Shown here one piece after another: positions 10,850-22,459 of a DNA stretch of 24,286 bases. How positions within the stretch are numbered: the first letter of the stretch is position 1; each line of letters begins with the position of its first letter. The translations under genes were made by a program, and so were the position numbers. The notes beneath the pieces are model-generated. The model saw only the letters and a program-made list of their open reading frames with translations. It did no database searches and was not told the origin of the DNA. The stretch comes from Pholiota molesta (Eukaryota; Basidiomycota; Agaricomycetes; Agaricales; Strophariaceae). The stretch covers positions 1 through 24,286 of the forward strand of contig JACGCK010000437.1 in NCBI GenBank assembly GCA_014925825.1, read 5' to 3'.

Positions 10850-13020
10850 ATTTTCAGAGAGGAGAGGAAAGCAAGTCAAAGCAAGTTGAAGATGGGAAAG
10901 CCAGCCTTCAGTACTTCAGTGTTGTTATCATATAATCATTTCCCAATCACGCAATCAGTTCCCAGACTCCGGATCCGGACTTTCCGCTCACACGCAACTC
11001 ACACGATTACTCAGGCGAGCACGGTGGATACTAGATAGTCAGGTGCAAAACGATATACAAGTCATTATAGGAGAGGAAAGTTGTAAATCACCTTATTTTG
11101 GGCGTATATTTTGATACGAGCTATTTGCGACTGATGGGTTACTTAAGGCATGCCAAAGTATGGGGCATGGCAGGGAGGCCTGGCCGCCCCGGCGGAGGCA
11201 CCGCTTGCCCGGGCGCCAGAGGACGTCCCGTTTTTAACAACTCTACAAATTAAGAGTCACTGCACAGGACAACTCCCCTTCCTGTTGATCTTGAAGCTTG
11301 ACGCGTTGTTGACGCGCCTACTCCTCAAGCACCAACATCGGCTCAATACCGCACTTGGACGGCAATTTTTCCGATCTCTGAAGCCTCCGGGCGCTTCGCT
11401 TTTCAGCCTGAGATATTACCCCGGTTATAAGTAAATTCTGTCAAGCGGCCACAATCGTACAAGTTGAATACAGCCAGCTGGCTTTGATCTTCGTTGGTGC
11501 TGAGGTCATATAAATTTCTTAAGATGCAATGCCGACTCATTTGACGGCGTATAGATATGTGTTCCTTCTTTCAACCAATTGGAAATATTCGATGATCAAG
11601 TGCAATTGTTACGCCAACCTGTCCGTCTGTTCATCTGCACTCGCAGACTCATCATTGAGATTTTCGATGAGATTCATGCCGAGCTTGGAGATAATTAAAT
11701 GGTGCGCCAACACCCATTCTCCTTTTATATAATAATCTACATTACCTCGGGCTTGTAGTGCTTTCTTCACCAAGGATTCGAATGCGCTTCGACAGCGTGT
11801 TATAAGATCAGAGCCCGAATATCAATGTGTCCGACCGCCTATCTAATGCAAATCTAATGATATGAGTTGTCGCATCAACTGTGATTATCATGATGTTCAT
11901 TTTACTTTACTTTAAGACTAGTATCTTACCTGACGAAATTGTATAAAAATTCTACTTGCTGATCTTGCTTAGAAACAAACTCTGTATGCGTACCATTGTA
12001 AGAGAGCAGTGGCACCCATTTTTATATCTGTCAATTTTGAACAAGCTTATTCATGGTTGAATGCTCGTCTAACTTAGCTCCATACATTTCTGACTTGTAA
12101 CTTGTATATGACAGACGTAAGCATCTAGTTCATGATTCATCTAATAGCTCTCTTTTTATTTGCTTATTTTCGAATGGGTGCCCTTGAGCTTGACTTGCAA
12201 ACATAGCAACTGTAGGGCTTAAGCTCACTCTTATCAATAGATTGTACACTGGGCGACAAGTTCCGGCTTTCATCAAATGCACACGTTCAGCCGATTCCCA
12301 AATACAGTAGAATCGTAGCGCCGGCGCTGCCACATTTGACGGCGGTCCAGTCCAGGGCGCTAATACATTATTAGAGTATCCGCGGACGTCCTAGTTTATC
12401 GGAAAATGTGTATAGAGCCATGATAGTTAATAATATAGTAGCCATGTCATTCCGATACTTTCAAAGCTGCGTAGGCCATTCCCCATCGGATATATACTGG
12501 AGTAGCAGCTAGCTTTATTTCCAACAATACTTAATATATCTGATCCGTTGGTAAGATTATAAATAGATCTCAGAGTCGAGACGACTCGGAGGCGATGATC
12601 ATGGGAGATCAAAGGTGTTCGGACAATGCTTGGCCGCTGGTAGCTAAGGTACCGTTTCGGAGCTGCTCCCATCTTCCATGGATGACTATTCATAAACAGC
12701 GTTGAACATGGTAGCCTCTGATACCTGCTCCCAAAGCAAAGATACACAGCCTACTGTGCGACGGCATAGAAGACGTTTTGCTCCTTTAATGATCGCAGCA
12801 CTGCCAAAATAAGAAAGGTCGGTGCCTTCTACTCAAGGTCTCTGCCGTTTTCGACTCACGACATATTTTATTTTTAGAGATAATGTAGAATTTGCAATCC
12901 CGAGGGCGAGCAGACAGCCTTTGCGTCTCTTTTTCTTACTTGCATTCCAACACCGGTGGTAACTTATGTGTTTCGAGTAAATTAGGAGCCTGAGGCGACG
13001 AGATCTGGGCTTAATTCGAC
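10850..13020. other. Gene-poor stretch between the SRA gene and the GMC oxidoreductase
   Basis: About 2.2 kb with no recognised gene. A GC-rich island at about 11150-11450 contains a 94-codon frame (11150-11434, +) of no known family. A 106-codon minus frame (12427-12747) is also unrecognised. The rest is AT-rich. No terminal repeats or transposase signatures were found. Confidence 0.4.
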
Positions 13021-13030
13021 GTATAAAAGG
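13021..13030 (+). promoter_or_regulatory. TATA box of the GMC oxidoreductase gene
   Basis: The sequence gtataaaagg is 42-51 nt before the ATG at 13072, with an A/C-rich leader (caatctcaaca) next to the start, as is usual in fungal genes. Confidence 0.6.
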
Positions 13031-13071
13031 TCGAGCTTATGGACATTGGAAAAGCAGAAGCAATCTCAACA

Positions 13072-15393
13072 ATGTCGTCTTCACTTCTTTCACTTGTTCT
13101 TCTCTACCTTCTCGCCTCTCCTTCTCTAGCAGCTACTATCACCCAAGCATCTCAGCTTAAGAGCAAGACATTCGACTACATCATCGTCGGAGGTCAGCTT
13201 TTATGAAATGTTGTCGACATTAAGTATAACACTAACCATACTTTAATAGCTGGAAATGCTGGGCTCGTTGTAGCTAATCGCCTCACGGAGGATCCCAAAG
13301 TATCCGTTCTTGTTCTAGAGGCGGGCGTGAGGTACCATACAACCCCTCAGATCGGAGACTAAATCTAACCATGGCGCTCGATTTAGCGATCAGGGTGTTA
13401 TTCCCGTTGAAGTGCCATTCCTGGGGCCGACTGTAACTCCCAGTAAGAGATAAATTAATTCACTTTGTTGGGGCAGAAATCTAATTGGTATACTTCGCAG
13501 ACACTCCATGGGATTGGAACTACACCATCACAGCGCAACCCGGAATGAATGGACGAAGCTTCCCTTACCCGCGCGGAAAACTCTTGGGCGGGTCTAGTAG
13601 CGCCAGTAAGTACCTGCTCCGACAAGAAATATTCCTCATACTGATCACCTGTATTATACAGACTATCTTTTCCATCAGTTCGGTACCGATGAAGACTGGA
13701 ATCGCCTCGCCTCCGTTTCCGGCGACCAGGGATGGACATGGGCTAACATGAAGCAATACGTTCAAAAGGTTATTTAACTCCGTTTTCCATTTTTATCCAT
13801 CCTGACAGGCAGAATTCATTCTGCAGCATGAAAGATTTCTACCACCTGTTGATGGACACAATACTACTGGTCAATTTATTCCCTCTCTCCACGGCTTCAA
13901 CGGCGAAGTATCGGTCTCTCTTCCTGGATTCAACCAAAGCCTCGACTCCCTTGTGCTAGAAGCAACCACTCAGTTGCCAGAGTTTCCATTCAACGAAGAT
14001 ACAAGTGGAGGTGACCACAGCCTCCTCGGCATCGGTTTCCTTCAGTCTTCGGCCGGTCATGGCTCACGAAGTAGCTCATCTACGTCGTATTTGGCCAACG
14101 CGAATGGACGTCCCAATTTAACGGTGCTCATTAATGCTACAGTCTTAAAGCTTTTGCAAACGGGAAATGGACCTTTGGGTAAAGCATTCCGCAGTGTTCA
14201 GTTCCAAGCAACCCCTGGAACTAGCGCCGCAAGCCAAAAAGGTATGTTTATATCGAATAAATAGAGAGCTCAATCTGAATTGGAACAGGCACATCTGTGG
14301 TAACAGTCACTGCTCTCAAGGAAGTCATTCTTTCAGCTGGCTCGGTCGGAACCCCCAAATTCTCCAACTTTCTGGTATCGGTAACGCTGATGATCTCAAG
14401 AAGCTTAAAATCAAAAGTACCATCAACAACCCGAATGTAGGAGAGAACCTCAGCGACCATACCTTCCTCCCCAATATCTTCAGCGTCCAGGATAACGGTC
14501 AGAGCTTTGATCACATTATGAGGGACAACTCCTTGGTTCAAGGAGTTCTGGACCAATGGATCCAAAACAAAACCGGGCTCTTCGCAGACAACATCGCTAA
14601 CAATTTCGGCTTCGCGAGGCTTCCGAGCAATGCGACCATCTTCAAGACTGTCCGCGATCCAGCTGCTGGACCTAAATCTCCGCACTGGGAGCTCATTATC
14701 ACGGTAAATATATTCAATGCTTCTATCATATTGACAGTCCTAACGTTTTCGTAGAATCTTTTCTTCATTCCCGGACAATCTATCCCTGCAACCGGAAGCT
14801 ATTTGACTGTTGTGGCAGTTCTCATTGCTCCTACCTCTCGTACGTCGGAGCGTTAATGACAGGAGATCTCAAATCATAGACTAAATTATCTCACCTTAGG
14901 TGGAAGCATTAAGATTCAATCAAACAATCCTCTTGAGCAGCCCTTAATAAATCCTAACTATTTGAGCACCGATTGGGATATCTTCGCCATGCACGATGCA
15001 GTCAACAATATTAAACGCCTCGCAGCATCACCAGCTATGTCCAAGTATGTCATTGGTCCATTCGGCGATGCGTTTCAAAACGCCACTACCGATGCAGCCA
15101 CTGACTCGTACATCCGTGGTCTTACCTCGACTATCTTCCACCCCGTTGGAACCGCTTCTATGACGACGTCGAAGTCCAATAATGGTGTCGTTGGTCCGGA
15201 TTTGAAGGTGAAGGGAGCTGATGGACTTCGCATCATTGATGGATCTGTTTCGTCAGTTCTCCTTGAATGATTTGAAGAGCAACGAACTGACTCGTTATTT
15301 TAGCCATTCATTCCTAGTTGCCACACTCAGGGACCTATCTACCTTCTCGCCGAAAGAGCCTCTGATATTATCAAGCAACAAGATAATATTTAA
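13072..15393 (+). CDS. Secreted GMC oxidoreductase (aryl-alcohol-oxidase-like)
   Basis: FAD enzyme of the glucose-methanol-choline family, secreted, likely oxidising alcohols and reducing O2 to H2O2. Ten exons: 13072-13192, 13250-13331, 13387-13442, 13501-13605, 13662-13768, 13827-14241, 14289-14703, 14755-14839, 14900-15251, 15304-15393; about 609 aa, normal for the family. Signal peptide to about residue 20 (LLYLLASPSLA). FAD-binding DYIIVGAGNAGLVVANRL at about 35-52, GMC signature 1 around PRGKLLGGSSSANYL, signature 2 around SAGSVGTPKILQLSGIG, catalytic His in HPVGTASM and the second active-site His in PFIPSCHTQGPIY. Several NxS/T glycosylation sites. Two one-base deletions break the frame: AAAA to AAA near 14358 (before ILQLSG) and TTTT to TTT near 15249 (before PFIPS). 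All splice sites are intact. The substrate cannot be fixed from sequence; aryl-alcohol oxidase is the closest match by motif. Confidence 0.94.
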
Positions 15394-17656
15394 TTATATG
15401 GTAATGCATAGGATGCAATGTCTGCGCTATCATTCGTGACTCTTTATTTTTTGTTTCTCGCTCTCTTAACTGGCTCTATTGTCTATAAATTATTACTCCG
15501 CCAGCCCAATCTTTATGTAGACCCATTTTTATTGGTACTCTCATATATTCTGTCAGCTTCATAAATATTTAGATACGTATATAAGACCGTGGTCTCTTAA
15601 TATTACTTATTTGCGTTCTTTAAGTGCTAAACTTCGAGCACGAAGCATAACGGTATTTAGCGGTATATTAGCAAACTATACACAGAAATGCGCAAGGAAG
15701 GCGGGTTGATGATGACTCGGATTCCTAGCTACAACGCCAGCCAGGAATGCTATAGTCATAAGGAACCTTGGCACCGGCTGATTGAATAATGCTCAACTTG
15801 AAGTAATGCTGATTGAGCAACATGTTTGAGGGAGGTGTCAGAAAAGTGCTTAGTGTTTAACGTCTACCACCCAAGTGCCAACTCGCAGTACCAGTATGCA
15901 AGCCTCGTTGGTACGGTTGACAAAATCAATTTAAACAAACTATTCTGCAATATGCGTTTACTCTTGTCTATGTTTGAGCATATTTTGGTGCCAAAGATTA
16001 TTTCTCACTGCAGACTACATACGTCCGTGATCTTACAATGTAATTCCAAGTGGGCGCTGTTAAGGTGGGGTGGACGGGTACGCAGTATTAATTAGGCGCC
16101 TTACGCGGAGGGATGAAAAGGAAGGGTTGGGAAGGGACGATGAAGGCGGTAGTGGACCAAGAAAGGTGAGAGACAGGCTATCCGACGCCTCTATCAAGAG
16201 CAGGCGACATAGTGCGTAGAACGACTTGGCGAGGAAAATTCTGCTACGAGGTATAGGCTTATCCAAGGCCAGGCGCTCGGTTGTAGAATAGTGCCCCCGG
16301 AATATCAGCGATGTCTGCTCAGCGAGCAAGGCAGGGTTCACCAAAGTAGACCTTTTACACCGCGCATAATGATGACTGAGAGAAAGTACCCAGAAGACAC
16401 CTAGACGCTTCATCGAGCTTTCGAAATTGAATGTCGAGCATCGAGTGTCGAGCACCGAACTCTGCGCCAAGTGCAGTCAGTGGCTGAAATGAAATGAGCG
16501 GGTGGATCATTTAAATGACGAAAGCATCGAGAGATATAGGTTAACGTTGGATGAGCGCCGGCTTGACTGACGCGGCTGCTGAGTTTGGGCAGGGCTGGGA
16601 GGAGTGAGGTATATACAGGCATCGCCTTGCTTCCAGTACCCAGTTCCGGGTGTGAAACTTGGGCATTGGGTGGTGACGAGGCCGATGTCGTTCATCGACT
16701 GTATCCGCGTTGCGGGCCGTCAAGCAGGTCGCCGAGCTTGAGGTGGTCGGCTTCGAGAGGGTGGAAGGACCGTTGGTCAGTGAACCAACACCAAGCACAG
16801 AAACAGGCGACGAGCCCAGGCGTGCGCTCGAGTCGCCTGTGTAAGTAGGAATCTCTTGTCTTGTTCCGTTCCCTCGTGGCTGGGGCGGCGTTGCAGGCCG
16901 GCGCCGATATAGCGCTTGGTTAAGGACGCAGGCAACAACCGCGCATGGGTTACTGTCAATGGTATCGCCGTGTTGCTGCGTTGCCGCATGTGCATTTCGT
17001 ATTGGCGAGAGGCAGGGCGAGGACGGCGTTCACTATGCAGTAGAAGAGCGGAATGTGCAGTTAGCAGGGCTGACGCCTCCCACTTGAAGGCAAGCGCAGG
17101 CTCTCATTAAAATTTGAGGACTCGAGAGCGTGGCGGCGTGGCGGCGTTTATAATGATTACGATCGGAGTTTGAATCACGCGAGCGCTCAGCGCTCAGCAG
17201 CGAGCGCTCTCACTGCGTTACGCGTACAGGTTGACTACACATATACGCTCGAGTCTCGGCTAAGAAACTCACTCAAAGGTATGCATCTGGATGCATTGTA
17301 ACCAAGTTCTGACCAAGAATTGAAGCCCTTTTATGCAGGTAGCATCAGTTCTTACTTCAAGTGTCTATTCAATGTTTATTGCACTCTATTGGCACTCTAA
17401 ATCAAGGACTGAGAGTTGTCACTTGATCATGCTTCCAACATATGATCCTCCTTACCAAACCTGAAGTTCCCATGGGCCTTTAGATAGCTGTTTATTCTCA
17501 TCTACTAATACTATAGTGAGTCTTGACTATTTTACATAGCCATATACAAATGAGATCACGCATTCAAGCCTCAGGCCTTCAGGATCAATCTTACCTTTTG
17601 GGGTTCGCGTATTTTCAAACGATGCCAAGGGCTAGCCAAGAACACACGGTGGTACT
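15394..17656. other. Gene-poor stretch with one possible orphan exon
   Basis: No recognised gene in 2.26 kb. GC content rises from about 16060 to 17260. A frame at about 16677-16842 (+) reads ALRAVKQVAELEVVGFERV and then a Pro/Glu-rich segment up to a gtaagt donor at 16841-16846, with a gttgcag acceptor near 16897; no in-frame ATG lies upstream, so it would need an earlier exon. At 17179-17212 the palindrome gagcgctc occurs twice with related gcgctcag units between. From 17280 onward the sequence is AT-rich promoter-side DNA of the protease gene. Confidence 0.35.
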
Positions 17657-17664
17657 TATATAAA
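17657..17664 (+). promoter_or_regulatory. TATA box of aspartic protease 1
   Basis: The sequence tatataaa lies about 50 nt before the ATG at 17713, followed by a pyrimidine-rich leader (cgttctttccgcctttccgcc) directly before the start. Confidence 0.55.
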
Positions 17665-17712
17665 TCGTAGCGCCCTCCGCCAGCCACGGGTCGTTCTTTC
17701 CGCCTTTCCGCC

Positions 17713-19587
17713 ATGGTCCGCCTAATAGTGGCTCTGAACCCTCTCCTGCTTGGCTTTCTTCTTGTTGCGGCTGATCCTGTTCACGTACCTCTCCAACGTC
17801 GCGCAGGAGTAACTCGCAAACTGGACCTGAATGAAGCTGCTCGTCGTGTGAAGGTCAGATATGGATTTGTAGATACGGAATCGAAGAGCAGCAGGAGGGC
17901 GTCTAGTGTGTCTTACCCGTAACAAATCAGGTATTCATAAAACATTGTATGTTTGTCTCCGTACTTCTTTCTTAAGCTTTGCCTTGTCTAGGATGTGGAT
18001 TCAACTTATTTCGCTAGTCTGACCGTCGGTACTCCGTGGGTTCTCGCTTCCTGCCTATGCATTTAGATTTTTATCTGGAGAACTAGGCCACAAAGTCTTG
18101 GTGTCATTCTCGACACAGGATCGTCTGACTTGTGGTTTGTTGGAACCTCTTGCCTCTGTTCGCAAGTTGTTACGTTCCAACCGTCGCACTCGTCATCCTT
18201 TAAAGGCGGCACTCCAAGCCCTGCATCCGACATAGAGATTCAATATGGATCAGGCTCATTACGGGGTCTCTCAGTCAGGACACTGTATCGATGGGGGCTT
18301 TACGGTTCCTAGTCAAAGTTTCTGTATGTATCCATATCATGCACTGTATCCACCGTGGTCGAGATTGATCACTGTGTATTCTTACTATAGTAAATATCGA
18401 TACCATAACAGGCATCATATTATCTGACGACCCATTGGGCGCATCTGGTCTTATGGGTTTGGCATTCGCCACTTTGGCTAGAACCCGCGCGACGCCTTTT
18501 GGGAGGCGTTAGCAACAAGCAACAACTCTCGTCACCTGAAATGGCATTCTGGCTGGCGCGATCGCAAAATTTACAAGTGGAAGATGTACCAGGAGGAGCA
18601 TTTACTCTTGGAGGCACGAACTCTTCGCTATTCACCGGCGATATTGAGTTTCTCAATATGCCCACGGGGACCCCTGAATTTTGGACTCTACCACTCGCTA
18701 GTAAGATCTTCTATGTTGAAAATGTTTGTTCACCAACCCTTTCTTAGGTGTTTCCGTAAACGGGAAAAAGGTGTCTATTGGCTCTGCCGGCTCAATGGCA
18801 GCTATTGATACTGGAACAAGTCTCATTGCCGGTCCTAGCGATGTTACTGCGATTTGGGCGCTATACCTGGAAGTGGACCTTCGAAAGTGGTGCTGGTTTC
18901 TTCAACTTCCGTGTGTCTCGTGTTTTATTTTTCTTATATAGCATTGATTCATTAATGGTTTTATATAGCATGTGCTACTACTGTCCAAGTTTCAATCTCA
19001 TTTGTGGCAAGTCATGGCCAATCAAACCCAGCAGACATGATTGCCGGCACAAACTACTGACTTTTCGAAATGCATTGGTTCTATCTTTGCTGTAAACATC
19101 CCTGCTAATTCGGCAAATCCCAGTTGGATCATTGGCGATACTTTCCTGGTTTGTTATCATACCTCTGTCAATGAGGGAGCTATATCTAATTATGTTCTGC
19201 TAGAAAAACGTGTATTCCGTCTTCCGAGCCACCCCACCATCAATCGGCTTCGCGCAGCTTTCCAGTTTGGCGGAAGCAGGTGCAGGAACTGGAATATCAT
19301 CAACACCATCAGACCCTGGTGTTTCCACAATCTTTAACACAGACACATTTACCAATTCATTTGCAACGGTAACCCCGGGGGCATCTACTGCGATTCCAAG
19401 CAGCATTGCAAGTAAGGCATAATCAATATTGGACAAGTTCGAGAATGTTTATACTGATTGCTATTTCTCTCCACCCTTCTTTTCCCTGCCAACTTTCTTT
19501 GATTTTGTAGGTGGTGCTGAATTGGTTAAGGCTTCGACGTTCTTCACACTTGGTGGTGTTCTGTTGGCAGGCCTTGCATCCATTTGA
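17713..19587 (+). CDS. Aspartic protease 1 (peptidase family A1), probably GPI-anchored
   Basis: Pepsin-type endopeptidase of the basidiomycete polyporopepsin group, secreted and probably tethered at the cell surface. Eight exons: 17713-17930, 17992-18035, 18087-18323, 18391-18700, 18748-18910, 18969-19148, 19204-19411, 19511-19587; about 480 aa. Signal peptide to about residue 20 (LLLGFLLVAA), basic propeptide, then catalytic VILDTGSSDLWF and AIDTGTSLIAGP, the IQYGSGS flap, GLMGLAF, GGTNSSLFTGDIEF, FGGKSWPI, WIIGDTFL and KNVYSVFR. A Ser/Thr/Pro/Gly linker (about 45 residues) and a hydrophobic C-terminus (FFTLGGVLLAGLASI) follow: a GPI-type tail, by inference. It needs about ten one-base corrections (near 17912, 18265, 18295, 18499, 18525, 18859, 18882, 19004, plus two apparent extra A's near 19025 and 19052). 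Sister of the protease at 20113, with the same intron positions. Confidence 0.93.
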
Positions 19588-20112
19588 TTATACCCAATAT
19601 GCTAGCTGCAAACATATCAGATACCAGAGTAGTAGAGTGAGGCGAAATATAAAATAGGAATATTTTACAACACTTGTGTTAAAGGTTGAATCAAGACACA
19701 GATATTATCTGAGATAAATTCCAAAAGGATAGGTGAACCTTTCAAATCTAGAAAATGACTCGGACACTGATATGTTATCGAAGACGGAGAGAGTTTAGAG
19801 TGTAGACGACTCAGACGAGAATTGGTTGTGGTACAAAACATGGAAAACAGGAAGATTTCCATCACAAGAATCATTGAGACCAGAATCACTAGCAAAGAAT
19901 AATGAATTACTTATGACTTTTGACTTGTTTTGACGACCTTTGCCAGCCTTTGCCTTGCCCACAGCGCTCACGAAGATTTCTTAGTCATATTTGTCATGAT
20001 GTTTCTCCGGCGGCTGCGGACAGAATGCACTGCGTGGGTGCAACATTTGAATGTCGGCGTTGAAGCGCTGACGACGGACGATCTTTTACTTCCTCCCCAT
20101 ACCTCCCTGGCC
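19588..20112. other. Intergenic region between the two proteases
   Basis: Contains the 3' flank of protease 1 and the promoter and leader of protease 2. The protease 2 frame is open upstream to an ATG at 19930, but that extension is charged and would bury the signal peptide, so it is taken as 5' leader. No clear TATA box was seen. Nothing else is recognised. Confidence 0.45.
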
Positions 20113-22146
20113 ATGGCCGCTCGAACTCCAACAGTGGCTTTGGTGTCCCTATTACTTGCCCTCACATTTGCTTCCAGTGCTGGCGCTGACCCTCTCCATG
20201 TACCTCTCACACGTCGGTCCCGCTCACATCCTGTCCAAGATCTCCATGAACAAGCCAACCGTCTCCTTCTCAAATACGGTTTACCCACAAGACCCGTAAA
20301 GAGCAATACCTCTAGCGTTCGTCTTGGTAGAAGAGCGTCCAGCTCTTCCGTAGCCGTAACGAATCATGTGAATTTCATTCATACTCTCATCAATAACGAC
20401 TTCTTACATTACACGTATAGAATACAGATAATGACTACTTCGCAAGTTTGAATATTGGCTCACCGTAGGTGCTCGATTTTTTCATCGGTGCCAAGCAGTT
20501 GGCGTCACCAATCTGATCTCCAAATCAAGAAAAAACGGCTATACACGTGAATAGCTCGAACCTCCTTCGTCTCTCTTCAACTGCTATACAATTTGGCTTT
20601 TTACTCATATAATGGCCGTGTTTCTCTGGTGATAGACCTCAGACGTTAAATGTTATCCTGGATACTGGGTCCTCAGATCTCTGGGTTGCCGGCACTGCAT
20701 GCACCGTTGAACTTGGCTGTGATCCATCCGCTCTTTTGTTCCAATCTTCGAAATCAACGTCGTTCCAAGGTGACACGGGTACCTCTAATAGCGGTCTTGG
20801 TAATCCCATGAAGATCAACTATGGATCGGGTTCAGTTACCGGTTCTACGAGCGAAGACACGGTTACAATGGGTGGTTTCACAATCAGTAATCAAGTGTTT
20901 TGTAAGTCTTATGGCAGGCAGAGCTATTACTTACTTACTTATGGTTTACGCAACTTCATGTAGTGAATGTCAATCGCATCACAGGCAACATCACTGACAG
21001 CGATGTATCTGGTCTCATGGATTGGCATTTGTCGGACTTGCCGAGACCACTGCGTTGCCCTTCTGGCAGGCGCTGGTGCAGAACAACCAGCTCTCCTCAC
21101 CGGAGATGTCATTTTATTGGCACGTTCGTCCAACCCAAACCAAGTTGATGTATCCGGAGGCACGTTCACACTCGGAGGGACAAACCCCTCGCTTTTTACC
21201 GGCGACATCGAGTACTTGAACGTATCAACAAGCCCGCAAAATGCCCTCACGTTTTGGACTTTACCAGTGATGAGTAGGTTACTCAATATTGTTATTGAGA
21301 CGTAATTTTAATTGCTGTTTCTTCCAGACGTGACTTTAAATGGAAAATCCATACAATTTCCCTCTATTCCTGGAAATGGTGCTCTCGACACAGGCACCAC
21401 TCTTATCACTGGCTCGTCAGATAACGTGCAAGCATTCTGGGCTGCGATCCCCAATAGTGGTCCATCTCAAGCTCTCAATGGTTCTTTAATTTCCGTATGT
21501 GGTTTCTTATTTCACGCTCTTTTTTTTTCTTAATATTGAATGCATACAATCGTACTCGTTGTGTGGCTATATAGCCTGCACCACAACGCTCGGTGTCGCC
21601 TTTTCGTTCGGCGGCAAGTCTTGGCCGATTAATGAAGAAGACATCAATCTTGGCCAGGATCCAGATGAGCCGTCGAAATGTGTCGGGGCAATCTTTGATG
21701 GCGGACTCCCCTCGGACGGTAGTTTGTCATGGATAATTGGTGATACCTTCTTGGTGAGCTCTCAAGGAATAAATGAAAACACATAATGCAAGAGCTGATT
21801 TGTCTGCACTCCTTTAGAAAAATGTATATTCAGTATTTCGCGCAAGCCCTCCTTCCATTGGATTGGCACAATTGTCAAGTCAAGCTGGAGGCTCAGGTTC
21901 AGGTTCGAGTTCGAGTTCAGTTCAGGTTCAGGTTCAGGTAATCTTGTATTTTTCTTTCTTTCGTAAAGACCGATTACTGAATGTACGAAACTCGACTGCA
22001 GGAACTAAGAGTGGTTTGTTCTTCTGTTTTATTTTTCAAATACATACTCTGATCATTACTATCTTTCAGGCGGTGTTAAATCTAAAGTGCCAATAGCAGC
22101 ACTATTAACGTCGATGCTCGCAGCGCTCGCTCAGTTCTACTTATGA
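20113..22146 (+). CDS. Aspartic protease 2 (peptidase family A1), probably GPI-anchored
   Basis: Paralogue of the protease at 17713. Nine exons: 20113-20367, 20428-20464, 20636-20901, 20964-21273, 21328-21494, 21575-21753, 21818-21937, 22002-22013 (microexon) and 22070-22146; about 475 aa. ATG 20113 opens a clean signal peptide (VALVSLLLALTFASSAGA). Catalytic motifs VILDTGSSDLWV and GALDTGTTLITG; flap INYGSGSV; GGTNPSLFTGDIEY; FGGKSWPI; WIIGDTFL; KNVYSVFR. One conserved-position disulfide pair is suggested by TACTVELGC. The linker is a Ser/Gly hexanucleotide repeat (ggttca units), and the C-terminus (IAALLTSMLAALAQFYL) is hydrophobic, like a GPI signal. Five one-base deletions are needed: first base of exon 2 (20428), near 21020 (in GLMGLAF), 21115, 21480 (before FFNFPC) and 21919 (in the ggttca repeat). 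The 171-nt second intron is unusually long for this locus. Confidence 0.94.
21890..21937 (+). repeat. Short ggttca/ggttcg repeat coding for a Ser/Gly linker
   Basis: About eight imperfect hexamers (ggttca, agttcg, ggttca) encode the Gly-Ser linker before the hydrophobic tail of protease 2. One unit reads agttcagttcagg, one G short of the pattern, which shifts the frame; adding it back keeps the Ser/Gly reading and fixes the splice phase. Confidence 0.7.
22002..22013 (+). other. 12-nt microexon in aspartic protease 2
   Basis: GAACTAAGAGTG lies between a ctgcag acceptor and a gtttgt donor, with flanking introns of 64 and 56 nt. It joins G to GC GGT, giving GTKSGGVKSK just before the hydrophobic C-terminus. 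Phases fit on both sides. Protease 1 has no equivalent exon. Confidence 0.65.
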
Positions 22147-22459
22147 GCAACTAACTATTTATCGATGCGTGTGGAGTAACTATCTGTATATGATATTTCA
22201 TACTTGTCAAGTGGACCCATCAGTATTTATTTCAATCTTTTGTGCTATGTATTCTGGTACAACTTTAGGGACGGTGTAATTTGTAGATGAGTAATATACA
22301 TTGGAGTAAAGGTTGTTCAACTTATTCCTTGTGCATTTGTTGACTATACATTTATGTCTACCCGATAATCCCTTAACGAAAAAATGATTGGCGCCAGATC
22401 TTCAAACAAAGAAGGCGGACTTCGAAGGCGAGGAATAGGAAGATATCACCCTCAATGAA
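22147..22459. other. Convergent intergenic region
   Basis: Short AT-rich spacer between the 3' ends of protease 2 (+) and the phosphoketolase gene (-). No gene, repeat or RNA is recognised. Confidence 0.5.

Noticed and set aside
14167..14754. A separate 195-codon gene in the middle of the GMC locus
   Set aside because: It is GMC exon 7 read in the shifted frame plus intron and out-of-frame upstream sequence; the ILQLSGIG segment joins directly to the previous frame once one A is restored.
19930..20112. Upstream in-frame start for protease 2
   Set aside because: The added 61 residues are charged and would place the signal peptide inside the protein; homologous protease 1 begins directly at its signal peptide.
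20465..20635. A microexon hidden in the 171-nt intron of protease 2
   Set aside because: The flanking exons join directly as GSPPQTLNVILDTGSS with correct phase, so nothing is missing.
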